Shown: positions 25,603 through 35,527 of the stretch, one piece after another
How the letters are laid out: each line of letters begins with the position of its first letter
Numbering within the stretch: position 1 is the first letter of the stretch
Source: Oribacterium sp. KHPX15
Lineage (GTDB): Bacteria; Bacillota; Clostridia; Lachnospirales; Lachnospiraceae
DNA: 64,000 nt
Direction of reading: 5' to 3'
Assembly: GCF_900107835.1 (NCBI RefSeq)
Contig: NZ_FNRG01000007.1
Coordinates: 1-64,000, forward strand
Notes under the pieces: model-generated
The model's input: the letters and a program-made list of their open reading frames with translations, nothing else
Databases searched by the model: none
What the model was told of the DNA's origin: nothing
Made by a program: the position numbers and the translations under genes

Positions 25603-27075
25603 TCATTTACGTCTTGCGCTGAGGTCAATTACGTTTGAGGAATCTGCCTGAGGCTTTGGGGCAGTCTTTATGCTTGCGGTTGGAGCATCTGCCTTCGCAG
25701 CAGGCTGACCGTTAGGAGCCTGAGCTCCGGGGCGGCGCTCGATGACCATGCCAGCACCCTGAGGGTTGATGACCATACCGTTGTAGTTTGCTATAAATCT
25801 GTTAATGCCCTTAAAGTCAGCACGGATAGGCTTGAAAGTCGATTTGCCAAACTCCTTTGAGTACTCGAAGATATCTGTGTATACAGGAAGCATGTTCTTT
25901 CCGTTTATCTGAACTACAGGCAGTTGTATACGGCGGTTTTTCTTCTGTGCTTCGGCAGCTGCAGTATCGGCATCCTCTGTAGACTGCTGAGCGGCAGCTG
26001 TATTTTCAGGAACATCAGCCGGCTTTGCAGTGCTTTCACTTTCACTCATGTCTGGAGCTTCCTCAGAAGCTTCATCTATTGAACGAAGAGGAACTATGAA
26101 ATTTGACTTAGGAACCAGCTGCATGATGCGGTTAAACTTGGCCTTAAGTATATCCTGGCGCTTTCCATAGTTGACAGGCCACTTAACTTCAGCCACATAA
26201 TCAATAAGGGCAAAGCTGAGAGCCGGGTTGTATGGAGGAATCTTTTCGGGATCTTCGTTAATGTAGAAGGGCGCTGAAATCTCACTTCTGCGGAGGAATC
26301 CTTTGTACCATCCGTTATCAACGATGACATTCTCAAAGCCGAGGAAGTACATGAAGTCAAATATCTTGAGCTGTTCTTTTCCCTCGATTAATTCAGTTTT
26401 TGCTGACATTCCGGGAACTGCGATCACTCGTGTCTTACGGAGCTGATCATCGTAAAGCTTTGCTGCAATGTTTGCGTGCTCCTCATCGAGGTACATCTGA
26501 ACGTAGCCTCCGTCCAGAAGAGGGTAGCCGGTTCTGGCATCATAAATTATGTAAAGCTTTTCTGCGGCACGAACCATATTAAGGAACTGGTTACGGATCT
26601 TCTGATGATTCTGCTCATAATTCTCAAGAGCTTTCATTCTGTTGGCGGTAACCATGGCTACTTCCAGGAAAAGGATTTCCTGGAGGCTCAGATCCTTGAG
26701 CATCTCTGGCTTGAGCTCCGGCTCATATATAAGCTTTCCTATCTCATCCTTACGTTCTTTTGTGAGAGGATCATCGATCTGAACTGTTGCCCTGGGCTTT
26801 TCCTGTGGTGCAGCCTGTTCATCAGCTGTTGTATTCTCAGCCTCTTCAGTCTCTAAAGAAGCATTCTCTCCACCGTTCACAACTGTAAGATGAGGTTTTT
26901 CTTCAGGCTTCCGAACAAAAAGGTTTAATGGCATGAGCTCCGGCCATGTAAAATCCTTGTGTTCTTCTTCCTGTCTCTGAACAGCCTGATCATGCTGTTC
27001 CTGTTTCTGTTCTTCTATCTTCTGCTCGGCCAAAACCTTTTTCTTATTTCCGTTTAAAAAGTCAAATAATGCCAT
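25603..27075 (-). CDS. SseB-like domain protein
   Basis: A 490-residue soluble protein with a charged, coiled-coil N-terminus rich in Gln and Glu, a middle region with several aromatic strands (YIIYDARTGYPLLDGGYVQMYLDEEHA; FYINEDPEKIPPYNPAL), and a C-terminal SseB-type domain: LPVYTDIFEYSKEFGKSTFKPIRADFKGINRFI. The extreme C-terminus is Pro/Ala-rich. SseB domains occur in enhancers of sensor or secretion functions, and the role here is unknown. The small gene at 27054 overlaps its start by 22 bp. Confidence 0.65.
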   Translation of the reverse strand: MALFDFLNGNKKKVLAEQKIEEQKQEQHDQAVQRQEEEHKDFTWPELMPLNLFVRKPEEKPHLTVVNGGENASLETEEAENTTADEQAAPQEKPRATVQIDDPLTKERKDEIGKLIYEPELKPEMLKDLSLQEILFLEVAMVTANRMKALENYEQNHQKIRNQFLNMVRAAEKLYIIYDARTGYPLLDGGYVQMYLDEEHANIAAKLYDDQLRKTRVIAVPGMSAKTELIEGKEQLKIFDFMYFLGFENVIVDNGWYKGFLRRSEISAPFYINEDPEKIPPYNPALSFALIDYVAEVKWPVNYGKRQDILKAKFNRIMQLVPKSNFIVPLRSIDEASEEAPDMSESESTAKPADVPENTAAAQQSTEDADTAAAEAQKKNRRIQLPVVQINGKNMLPVYTDIFEYSKEFGKSTFKPIRADFKGINRFIANYNGMVINPQGAGMVIERRPGAQAPNGQPAAKADAPTASIKTAPKPQADSSNVIDLSARRK

Positions 27076-27329
27076 TTCATATGCTCCTGTAGATTTATTT
27101 TGCGGATTCCGTGCTCTATCTCATAAGGTAACAGAACTTCATCCAACATCTGTACTCTGTGAATCAGATTTACATATTTTCTAAAGTTTCCCTTTGTTAT
27201 CCACCAGCGCTGTTGTTCTCTTTTGCCTTCGCTTCTGCCAAGCCGGATGTATTCAAGCTGCAGTTGCCCTGCTTGTCTTAACAAAGATTCATGTTCAAGC
27301 TTTTTTTTGGTATATAAATCTCCGGTCAT
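27054..27329 (-). CDS. Unknown small basic protein upstream of the SseB-like gene
   Basis: A 91-residue basic protein (MTGDLYTKKKLEHESLLRQ...) with heptad-like Leu spacing and a WWITKGNFRKY segment. Start placed at the ATG at 27329, behind AGGTTAAGG; a GTG at 27341 is also in frame. It overlaps the start of the next gene by 22 bp, so the two are coupled. No family recognised. Confidence 0.6.
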   Translation of the reverse strand: MTGDLYTKKKLEHESLLRQAGQLQLEYIRLGRSEGKREQQRWWITKGNFRKYVNLIHRVQMLDEVLLPYEIEHGIRKINLQEHMKWHYLTF

Positions 27330-27370
27330 CCTTAACCTCACTCACATGAGACAATATTATAACAAAAAAG

Positions 27371-27405
27371 CCGAAAGCTTGCATTAAGATAATGCAGACT
27401 TTCGG
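27371..27405 (-). terminator. Terminator of the HAD/Cof phosphatase gene
   Basis: Arms CCGAAAG...CTTTCGG with an inner TGCATTA/TAATGCA stem and a T-run on the minus strand, 65 bp after the stop at 27471. Confidence 0.8.
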
Positions 27406-27470
27406 TATAAAAGAATTTGTCGCAGCATAAGGACACACTGAAAAAAAGGTTCGCTTCGGCTCCTTTATGG

Positions 27471-28316
27471 TTAAATCAAATTCAGTTCTTTCATGGCATA
27501 TGCCACGCCGTCCTCTTCCACGTTTTTTGTGATGAAGGGGTCGAAGGCTTCAAGCTCCTTTGCGTGAACGCCCATGGCGATATTGTTGCCGCAGGCCTTA
27601 AACATCTCGATATCATTGGTGCTGTCACCGAAGCTGTAGGCATCCTCAGGGGTGAGGCCAAGGTACTTTAACATACGGTCAACGGCATTACCCTTTCCGT
27701 GACCCTTTGGAACCATTTCGAAAAAGCCCTTGCCACGGTCAATGATATGGAAAAGTCCGGCAAATTCCTGACGGAAGCCCTCCATATCGGATGCTTTGTG
27801 ACTTGCGAAATCCAGACCCTTTCCGTTTCCCTGACCGTCGTCAGTCTGGATACAGAACTTTGAGATCTCATAGTCACCGTCAAAGGGTGTGGGATCCAGG
27901 GCATCATCACCGGACAGTGCGTTGTAAAACCTGTCGTAGTGAGCCTTAAAACTCGGGTGATCCTTTAGCAGGGACTCTGAGGGGTTGCTGTGCCAGCCGG
28001 CTCTGCCCTCCAGTAAAACCAGGATGCCGTATTTATCTGAGGCCTCAATAACACGGGCCTTCACATCCTTTGATACTTTGTAATAGTAAACAGAGGCACC
28101 TTCGTATATGAGTTCAGTGCCGCAGCCGCACAGGAATCCGTCCACTTCCACCAGCTTCTGCACAGCTTTCAGCATACCGATGGTGCGTCCGGAATTTATA
28201 AAAACTTTGTTTCCAAGTTCTCTTGTTTGTTTAATGGCAGTAAGGGCGCTTTCCGGTATACTTCTTGTCTTTTCATCCAGTAAAGTGCCGTCTACATCAA
28301 AGAATAATGCTTTCAT
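27471..28316 (-). CDS. HAD-superfamily (Cof-type) phosphatase
   Basis: A 281-residue Cof-type sugar- or nucleotide-phosphate phosphatase. Motif I is FFDVDGTLLDEKT at the N-terminus, motif II INSGRT, motif III GNAVDRMLKYLG, and motif IV FGDSTNDIEMF. The frame runs on to 28484, but the ATG at 28316 gives the conserved MKALFFDVDGTLL start. Substrate not predictable. Confidence 0.85.
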   Translation of the reverse strand: MKALFFDVDGTLLDEKTRSIPESALTAIKQTRELGNKVFINSGRTIGMLKAVQKLVEVDGFLCGCGTELIYEGASVYYYKVSKDVKARVIEASDKYGILVLLEGRAGWHSNPSESLLKDHPSFKAHYDRFYNALSGDDALDPTPFDGDYEISKFCIQTDDGQGNGKGLDFASHKASDMEGFRQEFAGLFHIIDRGKGFFEMVPKGHGKGNAVDRMLKYLGLTPEDAYSFGDSTNDIEMFKACGNNIAMGVHAKELEAFDPFITKNVEEDGVAYAMKELNLI

Positions 28317-28378
28317 AATAAAAAAATCCTGTCTTAAAGATAAATGTTTTGAAGTGCAATAAAAAACGCTCTTGCTCC

Positions 28379-28642
28379 TCAGATTATAAGGAACAAAGGC
28401 GAAATAATAAAGAACAAAGATAAAAATATAGTAGCTGTGGATGCCAAACTCGTCTGCCACCCACAGCCATTGCGCAGCGCCCACACATTCCTACACGCAA
28501 AGGCCTGCTTTAAACACATAATGATAACTACGATAAAGTTTCTTCGCGGTTTTACAGTACACAAAAGTCCGACAAGTAAGATAAAGGGAGGACAAACTTG
28601 ACGGACTCTTGTATTTCGAACTGATGCCATTGGATTGGTCAC
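28379..28642 (-). other. Structured-looking GC-richer stretch in a 607-bp gene-free region
   Basis: Between the HAD gene start (28316) and the chemoreceptor stop (28924) there is no convincing gene. The part from 28379 to 28642 is less AT-rich than its surroundings and contains GCTGTGG / CCACAGC arms around 28440-28470. An 87-codon frame across it has an implausible composition. I suspect a non-coding RNA or a dispersed repeat; identity unknown. Confidence 0.3.
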
Positions 28643-28826
28643 ATCAATTACTGTTTTAAATCTATGACGCTATTGTATCAGAGGGTTAATCACAAAAGTG
28701 TCACAAATGTAAAGAATTTTGCGTTTTATTTAAAAAACTTACAAAATTTTTACTTTATGTTAAATATATCGACAGATAAGCTCCGAATATTACCCCCTAA
28801 AGCGAAAAAATTCAAAAAAATTTCGA

Positions 28827-28874
28827 GATCCACCAGTGACGGTTCTCGCTGGCGAGAACCGTCATTGGTGGATC
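28827..28874. repeat. REP-like palindrome 4
   Basis: A 48-base palindrome with 23-bp arms, starting GATCCACCAGTGACGG and ending with its complement (one G-T wobble). It is about 50 bp after the chemoreceptor stop. Confidence 0.85.
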
Positions 28875-28923
28875 AAAATACAAGAAGGAGGGGATTTCCC
28901 CTCCTTCCCGGTTTACAGCACTG

Positions 28924-30942
28924 TCAAAGTGAGAACTTATTAACTTCTTCGTTAAGGACATTAGCCTGTCTGGTAAGCTCCTGGCTGGCTGCGGCACTTT
29001 CTTCAGCGGTAGCAGCATTGGTCTGAACAACGCTGGAAATCTGATCGATGCCCTGCTTGATATCATTGAGAGACTGCTGCTGATGGTCTGTTGCCCTGGT
29101 GATCTCGGCAATAAGCTGAACAGCCTTCTCGGTTGATTCCTGAGTACTCTTGAGATACTCTGCGGTCTGGATGGTGAGCTTGTCACCGGTCTGAACTGCA
29201 GCGATAGTCTCGGTAATGAGGTTGGAGGTATCAAGTGCAGCAGTTGATGACTTACCGGCAAGGTTACGAACCTCGTCAGCAACAACTGCGAAGCCTTTAC
29301 CTGCGGCACCTGCTCTTGCTGCCTCTACCGCAGCATTAAGCGCAAGGATATTGGTCTGGAAGGCGATATCATCGATGGTCTTGATGATGGTTGAAATACG
29401 CTGAGACTTATCAGTGATATCTTCCATTGCCTTACGAAGATCAATCATCTGGGTGTTACTTGTATTGATCTGCTCTTCTGCACTGTGGATCTGACCCTGA
29501 GCAGTGCGGGCATTTTCTGCCATGCGGATAGTCTCATCATTGATCTGATTGATCTCGGCTGACAGCTCTTCAATCGAACTTGCCTGTTCTGTAGCACCCT
29601 GGGCAAGACCCTGAGCACCGTCGGAGATCTGAACTGCTCCACTGTCCACAAGCTTTGCAGAATCCATGATAGATCCGATAATGCTTCTAAGCTGTGTAAC
29701 CAGCTTATCCATGTTGACCTTGAGCTTGGCAAACTGACCGACATATTCGCGCTTTAATTCAACATTAAGATTGCCTTCGGAGACTTCTGAAAGGGCTCCG
29801 GAGATTTCATCGATATAACCCTGATAATTCTTGAGCTGTTCTGTTGTCTTGCTGAAAGCAACGGCAAGCTGACCGATTTCGTTCTGAGACTCTGTAGGAA
29901 GGTCAACATCGAAGTCGCCCTCGGAAATCTTGACTGCCGCAGTTGTAACCTTACGAAGAGGAACAGTGATAACTGTGCTTATAACTGTCAGAAGTACAAA
30001 GATGATGACAGCTATGATGATAACCATGATAATGATGCAGACTCTCTGGAATGCTCTGAGTGATGCAAGAACATCTGCCTCAGGAACTGCTGAATAGAGA
30101 ACCCAGTTTGTATTTGGAACTTCGGAAGCTGCTACGTAGTAAACGCTCTTACCGTTCTTAAGCGAAATCGGCTGATCCGGCTTAACCTTTTCTACTGCCT
30201 GTGCAAGAAGAGCATCTCCGGATTCCGAAACAAGCTTACCGTTAACAGAAGGATCCGGATTTCCAAGGATCATTCCGTCAGCAACAATTGCGGAAATACC
30301 GGTCTGCATAGGCTTCATAGCTGCAGTTTCAGATGCAAGCTCGTCAAGGAAAATGTCTATTCCGGCAACACCGGTCTCACCGCTCTTTAAGTTCATCTTT
30401 CTTATGAAGGATACACAAAGAGCGTTGGTCATGGCATCAACGTAAGGCGCTGTTATGGTGAAGGAAGTCATATTCTGATTGAGGGCATCCTGATACCATC
30501 CTCTGGATCTGGGATCGTAATCAGCCGGAACCTCTGTATAATCAGCATAGAACATACCACCGTCTTCAAATCCGGTGTAGATTCCCTGATTCTTGAGGTC
30601 ACCCATATTGTTTGAGCTGCTCATGAAATCCTGATATTCTTTCTTATTTGCGAAATCTGTGGATTCTGCAGATTTGGCGAATGCTTCGCCTCTTGCAACA
30701 ACATTCTGCACTCTCGCACCGAATTTCTCAGCATTGTAATCTGATTCTGCCTGGAGCACATTTGCCGAGAGTGATTTTATCTGGTTTTCTGCCTGCCCGC
30801 TCAGAAAAAGGATGATAAATACGATACTCACTACGATGATGGGGACAAGGATAAGAAGAAGTGTTGTGCTTATGCGCCTCTTTGGTCCCTGACCGGGGTC
30901 TCTCTGAAATCTTTCTGTAAATGCCTTCATGTTACTCTCCAA
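28924..30942 (-). CDS. Methyl-accepting chemotaxis protein
   Basis: A 672-residue chemoreceptor: N-terminal membrane segment (about 25-50), extracellular dCache-type sensor (about 70-295, with [14 protein letters not shown] and [12 protein letters not shown]), second membrane segment (about 305-330), HAMP, and a cytoplasmic signalling domain whose hairpin tip contains [23 protein letters not shown]. It would detect a small ligand and steer CheA activity. No che or flagellar genes occur in the window. Confidence 0.93.
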   Translation of the reverse strand: MESNMKAFTERFQRDPGQGPKRRISTTLLLILVPIIVVSIVFIILFLSGQAENQIKSLSANVLQAESDYNAEKFGARVQNVVARGEAFAKSAESTDFANKKEYQDFMSSSNNMGDLKNQGIYTGFEDGGMFYADYTEVPADYDPRSRGWYQDALNQNMTSFTITAPYVDAMTNALCVSFIRKMNLKSGETGVAGIDIFLDELASETAAMKPMQTGISAIVADGMILGNPDPSVNGKLVSESGDALLAQAVEKVKPDQPISLKNGKSVYYVAASEVPNTNWVLYSAVPEADVLASLRAFQRVCIIIMVIIIAVIIFVLLTVISTVITVPLRKVTTAAVKISEGDFDVDLPTESQNEIGQLAVAFSKTTEQLKNYQGYIDEISGALSEVSEGNLNVELKREYVGQFAKLKVNMDKLVTQLRSIIGSIMDSAKLVDSGAVQISDGAQGLAQGATEQASSIEELSAEINQINDETIRMAENARTAQGQIHSAEEQINTSNTQMIDLRKAMEDITDKSQRISTIIKTIDDIAFQTNILALNAAVEAARAGAAGKGFAVVADEVRNLAGKSSTAALDTSNLITETIAAVQTGDKLTIQTAEYLKSTQESTEKAVQLIAEITRATDHQQQSLNDIKQGIDQISSVVQTNAATAEESAAASQELTRQANVLNEEVNKFSL

Positions 30943-31037
30943 TTCATAAAAATTTTGCCAAATAATTACACGTTCATTTGTAGACTAAAGATAACTTCGG
31001 CAAATTTTACGATTTTATAACGAAAATTCTTTTTTGA

Positions 31038-31043
31038 TATAAT
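31038..31043 (+). promoter_or_regulatory. Candidate -10 element for pncA
   Basis: Consensus TATAAT about 46 bp upstream of the pncA start in the divergent 146-bp gap from the chemoreceptor gene; the -35 is poor. Confidence 0.5.
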
Positions 31044-31088
31044 ATTTGTCGTATATTAAATATAGTAGTTGTGATAAAGGAGGGAGTT

Positions 31089-31613
31089 ATGAGAAAAATA
31101 CTTGTTGTCGTAGATATGCAGAAAGATTTTGTAGATGGGGCACTGGGTTCGAAGGAGGCTGTGGCTATAGTTCCTGCAGTTGTGGAAAAGATCAAGTCCT
31201 ATTCCATCAAGGATGTTTTTGTGACACGTGACACACATCAGCCGAACTATATGGAGACTCAGGAGGGAAAGAATCTTCCGGTGGTGCACTGCGTGGAAGG
31301 TACTGACGGATGGCAGCTTGATTCCAGCGTGGCACAGGTGGTTGAAGGTGCAACTTTTATCAACAAACCTACCTTCGGTTCTACCGTTCTGGCGGACACT
31401 ATCAAAGCAATCAGTGAAAAGGAAGACATTGAGATCGAACTTGTCGGGCTTTGTACTGACATTTGTGTGGTTTCCAATGCTCTCCTCTTAAAAGCCTCAA
31501 TGCCTGAGGTTCCTATTTCGGTAGACCCTCTGTGCTGTGCCGGAGTCACTCCCGAAAAGCATGAAGCTGCCCTTGAAACCATGCGTTCATGCCAGATTTA
31601 TGTGAAATCTTAG
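31089..31613 (+). CDS. pncA: Nicotinamidase / isochorismatase-family hydrolase
   Basis: A 174-residue cysteine hydrolase. MRKILVVVDMQKDFVDGALG supplies the catalytic Asp, the Lys lies in the central HIKPTFG-type segment (INKPTFGS), and the nucleophile is the Cys in VGLCTDICVVSNAL. It converts nicotinamide to nicotinate for NAD salvage. I start at the ATG at 31089 because AAAGGAGGG lies just before it; the ATG at 31071 would precede this site. The XRE regulator gene follows 26 bp later. Confidence 0.88.
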   Translation: MRKILVVVDMQKDFVDGALGSKEAVAIVPAVVEKIKSYSIKDVFVTRDTHQPNYMETQEGKNLPVVHCVEGTDGWQLDSSVAQVVEGATFINKPTFGSTVLADTIKAISEKEDIEIELVGLCTDICVVSNALLLKASMPEVPISVDPLCCAGVTPEKHEAALETMRSCQIYVKS

Positions 31614-31639
31614 TAAAATTAATTGTCAAGGAGGAATTC

Positions 31640-31996
31640 ATGAAAGCATCGTCCAACACACTTATTCCTGAACGGTTAAAATCTGCCAGAGAACAACTTC
31701 ACCTTACTAAAGCAGAAGCAGCAAGGCGGATTGGGTTAACGGCTGCTTCCTATGTCAGATATGAGTCCGGAGATCGTAGTCCTTCCTCTCAGGTTATTCA
31801 GTCGATAGCGGAAAGTTTGGGAACTTCAGTTGCGTATCTTACCGGTGGAACGGATGATATAGCACCTGATGTGATTAGTGTTTTCAAAAATGATGCTCCA
31901 CTCCTGTTTGAACTATTAAATGGAGTACAGAACGCTGATGAATCAACTATACAGAGGTTGCTCAGCTATTATGATCAGATAAAGAATAAGGATTAA
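31640..31996 (+). CDS. XRE-family helix-turn-helix regulator
   Basis: A 118-residue protein with an N-terminal XRE domain (IPERLKSAREQLHLTKAEAARRIGL...ASYVRYESG) and a short helical C-terminus. An AGGAGG site lies before the ATG at 31640. It follows pncA in the same direction and may regulate it; the target is not shown by the sequence. Confidence 0.85.
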   Translation: MKASSNTLIPERLKSAREQLHLTKAEAARRIGLTAASYVRYESGDRSPSSQVIQSIAESLGTSVAYLTGGTDDIAPDVISVFKNDAPLLFELLNGVQNADESTIQRLLSYYDQIKNKD

Positions 31997-32014
31997 CAAA
32001 TATTAGTAATTGAT

Positions 32015-32071
32015 AGTGAAGCGACTCCCAAAAGGTAGACATTAATCTTAACTTTTGGGGGTCGCTTCACT
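32015..32071. terminator. Strong bidirectional terminator after the XRE gene
   Basis: AGTGAAGCGAC / GTCGCTTCACT arms continuing into CCCAAAAG / CTTTTGGG. Located between the plus-strand XRE stop and the minus-strand Rpn remnant. Confidence 0.85.
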
Positions 32072-32115
32072 GAACGGTTATTTTCTAAAATATAGTTTAA
32101 GGGCTAACTGTCAAT

Positions 32116-32520
32116 TTATAATCTATCAAGAAATATATTTCTTTCAGACATAGGAATCTTAAGTGCATCCATAGCTTGATCCACAGAGAGCTTTAATGTT
32201 TCCATGAGGTTTTTAATATTATTCAGGGTTGTATCAATGTGCTCTTCTTTTTTTGCTTCTTCGCGCATATCTTCCATCACTTTACACACGGCTTCCACTC
32301 CTTCCTCTGTTTCTTTAAAATATCTTGTTCTGTCTGCTAGTTCTTTATTTATCATATCATCGGGATCTGAGCAAGAAAAATCGTGCATCAGATTTCCGAT
32401 TTCGTCATCACCGCGGTAGGTACCATTTATGTAAAGAATATATGATCCATCATTAAAGATTTCTCCGGTCGCCATATTCATACGTTCTATGTCATAAATA
32501 GCTTTTCTGACAGCAATCAA
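32116..32520 (-). pseudogene. 5'-truncated Rpn/PD-(D/E)XK nuclease-family transposase remnant
   Basis: The 134-codon frame matches the C-terminal part of Rpn-family proteins: ATGEIFNDGSYILYINGTYRGDD, GNLMHDFSCSDPDDM, ELADRTRYFKETEEGVEAVCKVMEDM. The N-terminal nuclease core is missing; the frame begins at the sortase terminator, so the left part was lost when the locus was rearranged. The remnant is unlikely to be active. Confidence 0.7.
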
Positions 32521-32521
32521 A

Positions 32522-32564
32522 AAGAGCCTGGGAGCATCCGTTAAATTGATGCTCCCAGGCTCTT
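32522..32564 (-). terminator. Terminator of the pilus operon (after sortase)
   Basis: Seventeen-base perfect arms AAGAGCCTGGGAGCATC / GATGCTCCCAGGCTCTT and a T-run on the minus strand, 8 bp after the sortase stop. Confidence 0.88.
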
Positions 32565-32571
32565 GTGATAT

Positions 32572-33621
32572 TTACTGTTCTGATGAACTGTTATTTTCTT
32601 TTTCAGGAGTTTTTTTATCTTTCTTCTTCACCGGAGCAAAGAGCGCGAAGCCCAGGATTAGTACTGCGCATACTGCGAATGCTATCGGAACCCAGTCCGG
32701 GATAGCTCTGCCCTGATCCATGGTGCTGTTGTCGGAGGTTACAGTGGAGGCAGCAGCTGAGGTCTTCTCGTAGGTAGCTTTGTACTCCTCTTCTGTTATG
32801 GTTTCTGTGTGCTCGCCTCTTACCAGCATACGATGTGTATTGACTCCGTAGGGGGTACAGGTTATCAGTGTGCAGTAGTCCTTTCCCTCCACGATATCTA
32901 TCATGTTTGCTTCTTCAGGAAGGACGATGTTAATGTTATCGACCTGATAAACAAGCACCTTATCCAGGATATGAAGGAAGAAGCAGTCTCCTTCTCCCAC
33001 TTCATCAAGTCTTGTAAAGAGCTTTGCGGAAGGCAGGCCTCTGTGTCCGGAAAGTACAGCGTGGGTACTATCTCCGCCTACCGGAAGTGATGTGCCGACA
33101 ATATGACCTACTCCGATCTGAAGAACCGCTTCGTCGGTTGTGTGGTAGATGGGAAGCTCCACATCAATCTTTGGAATGGTGATGTAGCCCATAATCCCGG
33201 AACCGTTGATGTCAAGAGTTGACATATACTCTTCCATCTCTTCATCGCTTGGATTATAGCGATCGGCCCTTGACAGCAGATCTTCATTATACTTAGTGGC
33301 AAGATCACGTATTTTTTTTAGTTCTCCTACATCAGTTGTTTTTAGCTGGTTTGTGTAGCCGGAAATGGCTCTTGACTGATGCAGAGCATTCCACTTCTCG
33401 CTGATGGTAGGGTAAAGCAGAAGCCCGATGCCCACAATCATGACAAGCACGATTATTACCGTAATTATGTTAGATGTTAGGCGATCCTTTTTCTTTTTGG
33501 GGGATTTTGTTGTTTGGGGTTCGTTAGGTCCTGATTCGGTTTTTGGTGAATCTACAAACTCAGTAGTAGGAATACCCGTATCTTTTTGAGTCAGATCTTT
33601 GTTCTCTGTAGTATCATTCAT
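32572..33621 (-). CDS. Class C (pilus) sortase
   Basis: A 349-residue sortase with membrane segments near residues 52-72 and 312-330. Catalytic His is in HAVLSGHRGLP, the Cys in the TLITCTPYG signature, and the Arg in HRMLVRG. Class C sortases polymerise pilins by linking an LPXTG-derived carbonyl to a lysine. It is the last gene of the pilin-adhesin-pilin-sortase operon. An iteron-like 16-mer lies within it at 33458. Confidence 0.9.
   Translation of the reverse strand: MNDTTENKDLTQKDTGIPTTEFVDSPKTESGPNEPQTTKSPKKKKDRLTSNIITVIIVLVMIVGIGLLLYPTISEKWNALHQSRAISGYTNQLKTTDVGELKKIRDLATKYNEDLLSRADRYNPSDEEMEEYMSTLDINGSGIMGYITIPKIDVELPIYHTTDEAVLQIGVGHIVGTSLPVGGDSTHAVLSGHRGLPSAKLFTRLDEVGEGDCFFLHILDKVLVYQVDNINIVLPEEANMIDIVEGKDYCTLITCTPYGVNTHRMLVRGEHTETITEEEYKATYEKTSAAASTVTSDNSTMDQGRAIPDWVPIAFAVCAVLILGFALFAPVKKKDKKTPEKENNSSSEQ
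33458..33473 (-). repeat. Dispersed iteron-like site 7, inside the sortase gene
   Basis: One change from consensus (CTAACA). It sits in a 22-base stretch identical to that in the COG0523 gene and encodes the same heptapeptide T-S-N-I-I-T-V at the start of the first membrane segment. Confidence 0.65.
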
Positions 33622-33668
33622 TTATCTTTTCACCCGTTAAATAAGAAATTAGATTTTGTTTAGAAAAA

Positions 33669-33696
33669 GAAGGCGAAGGACATGTCCCCCGCCTTC
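33669..33696 (-). terminator. Terminator or attenuator after the major pilin
   Basis: GAAGGCG / CGCCTTC arms around an inner AGGACATGTCC palindrome with a TTTTT run on the minus strand. Placed between pilin and sortase, it could lower sortase relative to pilin expression. Confidence 0.75.
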
Positions 33697-33731
33697 AATA
33701 TATTATTCGTCAAAAGTTATGTTGTGATAAA

Positions 33732-35363
33732 TTATTCAGCATCCTTTTTTCTCTTGATGAAGATTGCTGCTCCACCGCCGATTACGAGGATACCACCAAT
33801 TACATAAAGGATAGTTGTACCCATACCACCGGTGCTTGGAAGAACGGTGCCGGACTGGTTAACGATTGCGCCGGCAACAGCTGCCTTATCACTGGTATAT
33901 TCGTGTGTCTTTGTATTGTCTGAATCCTTAACAAAAGTAAATGTACCACCATTTGCATTAGCCTGGAAATTTCCACCATCAGCGGTCAAGCTGGTGATTT
34001 CTGTCTCATGTTCCGCAGAAACTACTATTGTTACGTCATCAGCCTTATTATATCCGGTAGGAACCTTAGTCTCTGAAAGGATATATGTACCATCATCGAT
34101 TCCGTCAAATGTGAAACTGGTTAATGTACCATCGGTATTGGTCCAGACATTAACAACCTTGTAATACTTATTATTTTCTGTGAAGAACTCACCTTCAACA
34201 GCAGTAGATTTTTCTTTTGCAGTAACACCTTCTGGAAGGCTCGCATACTCTTTGTAAAGGGTAAATCCAGCTCCTGTAAGTGAGTTATAATCAGCATCAA
34301 TCTTATCAACATCAATTCGGTATGTGAATGTCACAACTGTATTTTCAGGTGTCTTTCCACCTTCTTCGCCATCCTGATCGCTGTTAGGATTGTTGTCATA
34401 AGTAATCCATGATTTATTGAGATTACCGGGATTTCCGATAACTGCATTTTCGTTAAGAGTAGCATCATACTCGACTCTTATCACGCTGCTATTAGTAACA
34501 CCAATGGTAGTCAGATTAGCATATGTGAAGACAATGTCAAAAGTATCGTTATCCGTAGTAGCAGTTACAATATTATAGTTGGTACTTGCAAGTGCAGTCT
34601 CACTGTTATCAAGGTAAACTTTTACAGAGTCTTTGTTAAAAGTAAGACCAGAATCCATCTTATCATGGAATGTCAGATGATAGGTCTTGAAATCTGTATA
34701 GTTTGAAGGAAGGGTAGCTGTCAGCTGATAAGGCACCTTATCGCCGATATCATAGTCAGAAGTTGCCTGCCATTCTGTGGTATCACCGGTAGAATCATTT
34801 GTGTCTTTGATCTTCTTATCCGATGAAGGCTTATCACTCTTCGGAGTAATAGTGAGGTCGGAATCAAGAACAGACATGAGATATAAAGTATATACTTCTT
34901 CAGTATTATTTAAAGAGCCATCCTTATCCTTAATGAGGTAATAACCTTCTTCCACTGTGGCAGAGGATTCAAGGTCTTTGCCTATTGTAGCTATAGGGCT
35001 TGTAAGATTTACAAACGGAGCAATATTTTCAATATCATCCTGGTCATTCGTACGTGCAGCATCAGCCAAAGCTGTAAGAGTTTCCATGTCAGCCTGACTA
35101 ACAGCATCTCCAATAGTACGGCCTTTTGTATTAGAGCCGTAAGTAACGTTATTTAAACCTTTCTGACCATTCTCCTCACTCGTGTAAGCATTACCTGTGA
35201 AAATCTGATAAATCTCATATATGTGAGTAGTATTTGCCGGTGCATTAATTTTGTGAGTAGTTGTTGTCTGTGTTTCAGCATATGCAACTACACCTGTTGT
35301 TGCAACATTGCAAAATGTCATTCCTGCAGCAAGAGCTAAAGCTATAAATCTGTTCTTCTTCAT
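33732..35363 (-). CDS. Major pilin subunit (LPXTG, D2-type)
   Basis: A 543-residue secreted pilin. Signal peptide residues 1-30, an isopeptide D2-type domain (about 180-330, with DIGDKVPYQLTATLP), a B-type domain with the E-box DGTYILSETKVPTGY, and C-terminal LPSTGG, hydrophobic helix and KRKK tail. Sortase C would join subunits into a shaft. GAGTATAGA sits directly before the start ATG. Confidence 0.9.
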   Translation of the reverse strand: MKKNRFIALALAAGMTFCNVATTGVVAYAETQTTTTHKINAPANTTHIYEIYQIFTGNAYTSEENGQKGLNNVTYGSNTKGRTIGDAVSQADMETLTALADAARTNDQDDIENIAPFVNLTSPIATIGKDLESSATVEEGYYLIKDKDGSLNNTEEVYTLYLMSVLDSDLTITPKSDKPSSDKKIKDTNDSTGDTTEWQATSDYDIGDKVPYQLTATLPSNYTDFKTYHLTFHDKMDSGLTFNKDSVKVYLDNSETALASTNYNIVTATTDNDTFDIVFTYANLTTIGVTNSSVIRVEYDATLNENAVIGNPGNLNKSWITYDNNPNSDQDGEEGGKTPENTVVTFTYRIDVDKIDADYNSLTGAGFTLYKEYASLPEGVTAKEKSTAVEGEFFTENNKYYKVVNVWTNTDGTLTSFTFDGIDDGTYILSETKVPTGYNKADDVTIVVSAEHETEITSLTADGGNFQANANGGTFTFVKDSDNTKTHEYTSDKAAVAGAIVNQSGTVLPSTGGMGTTILYVIGGILVIGGGAAIFIKRKKDAE

Positions 35364-35527
35364 TCTATACTCCTATAATTTATTAGTTTTTTCCCTCAAC
35401 GAGTCCTAATATACCCCATGTGATATTAAATCGAGACTTAAAAAGTGATAAAAAATTGCTGATATAAGTAAATTGTTAAACATTGCCATTGGATTGTTAA
35501 AATCCATCTATCTCTTTGGCAAATTTT

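Noticed and set aside
28812-29309. 165-codon frame in the chemoreceptor gene
   Set aside because: It is a shadow frame of the conserved signalling domain.
30943-31070. Sigma-D (motility) promoter before the chemoreceptor
   Set aside because: TAAA and GCCGAAGT are present on the minus strand but the spacing is about 12 rather than 15 bases.
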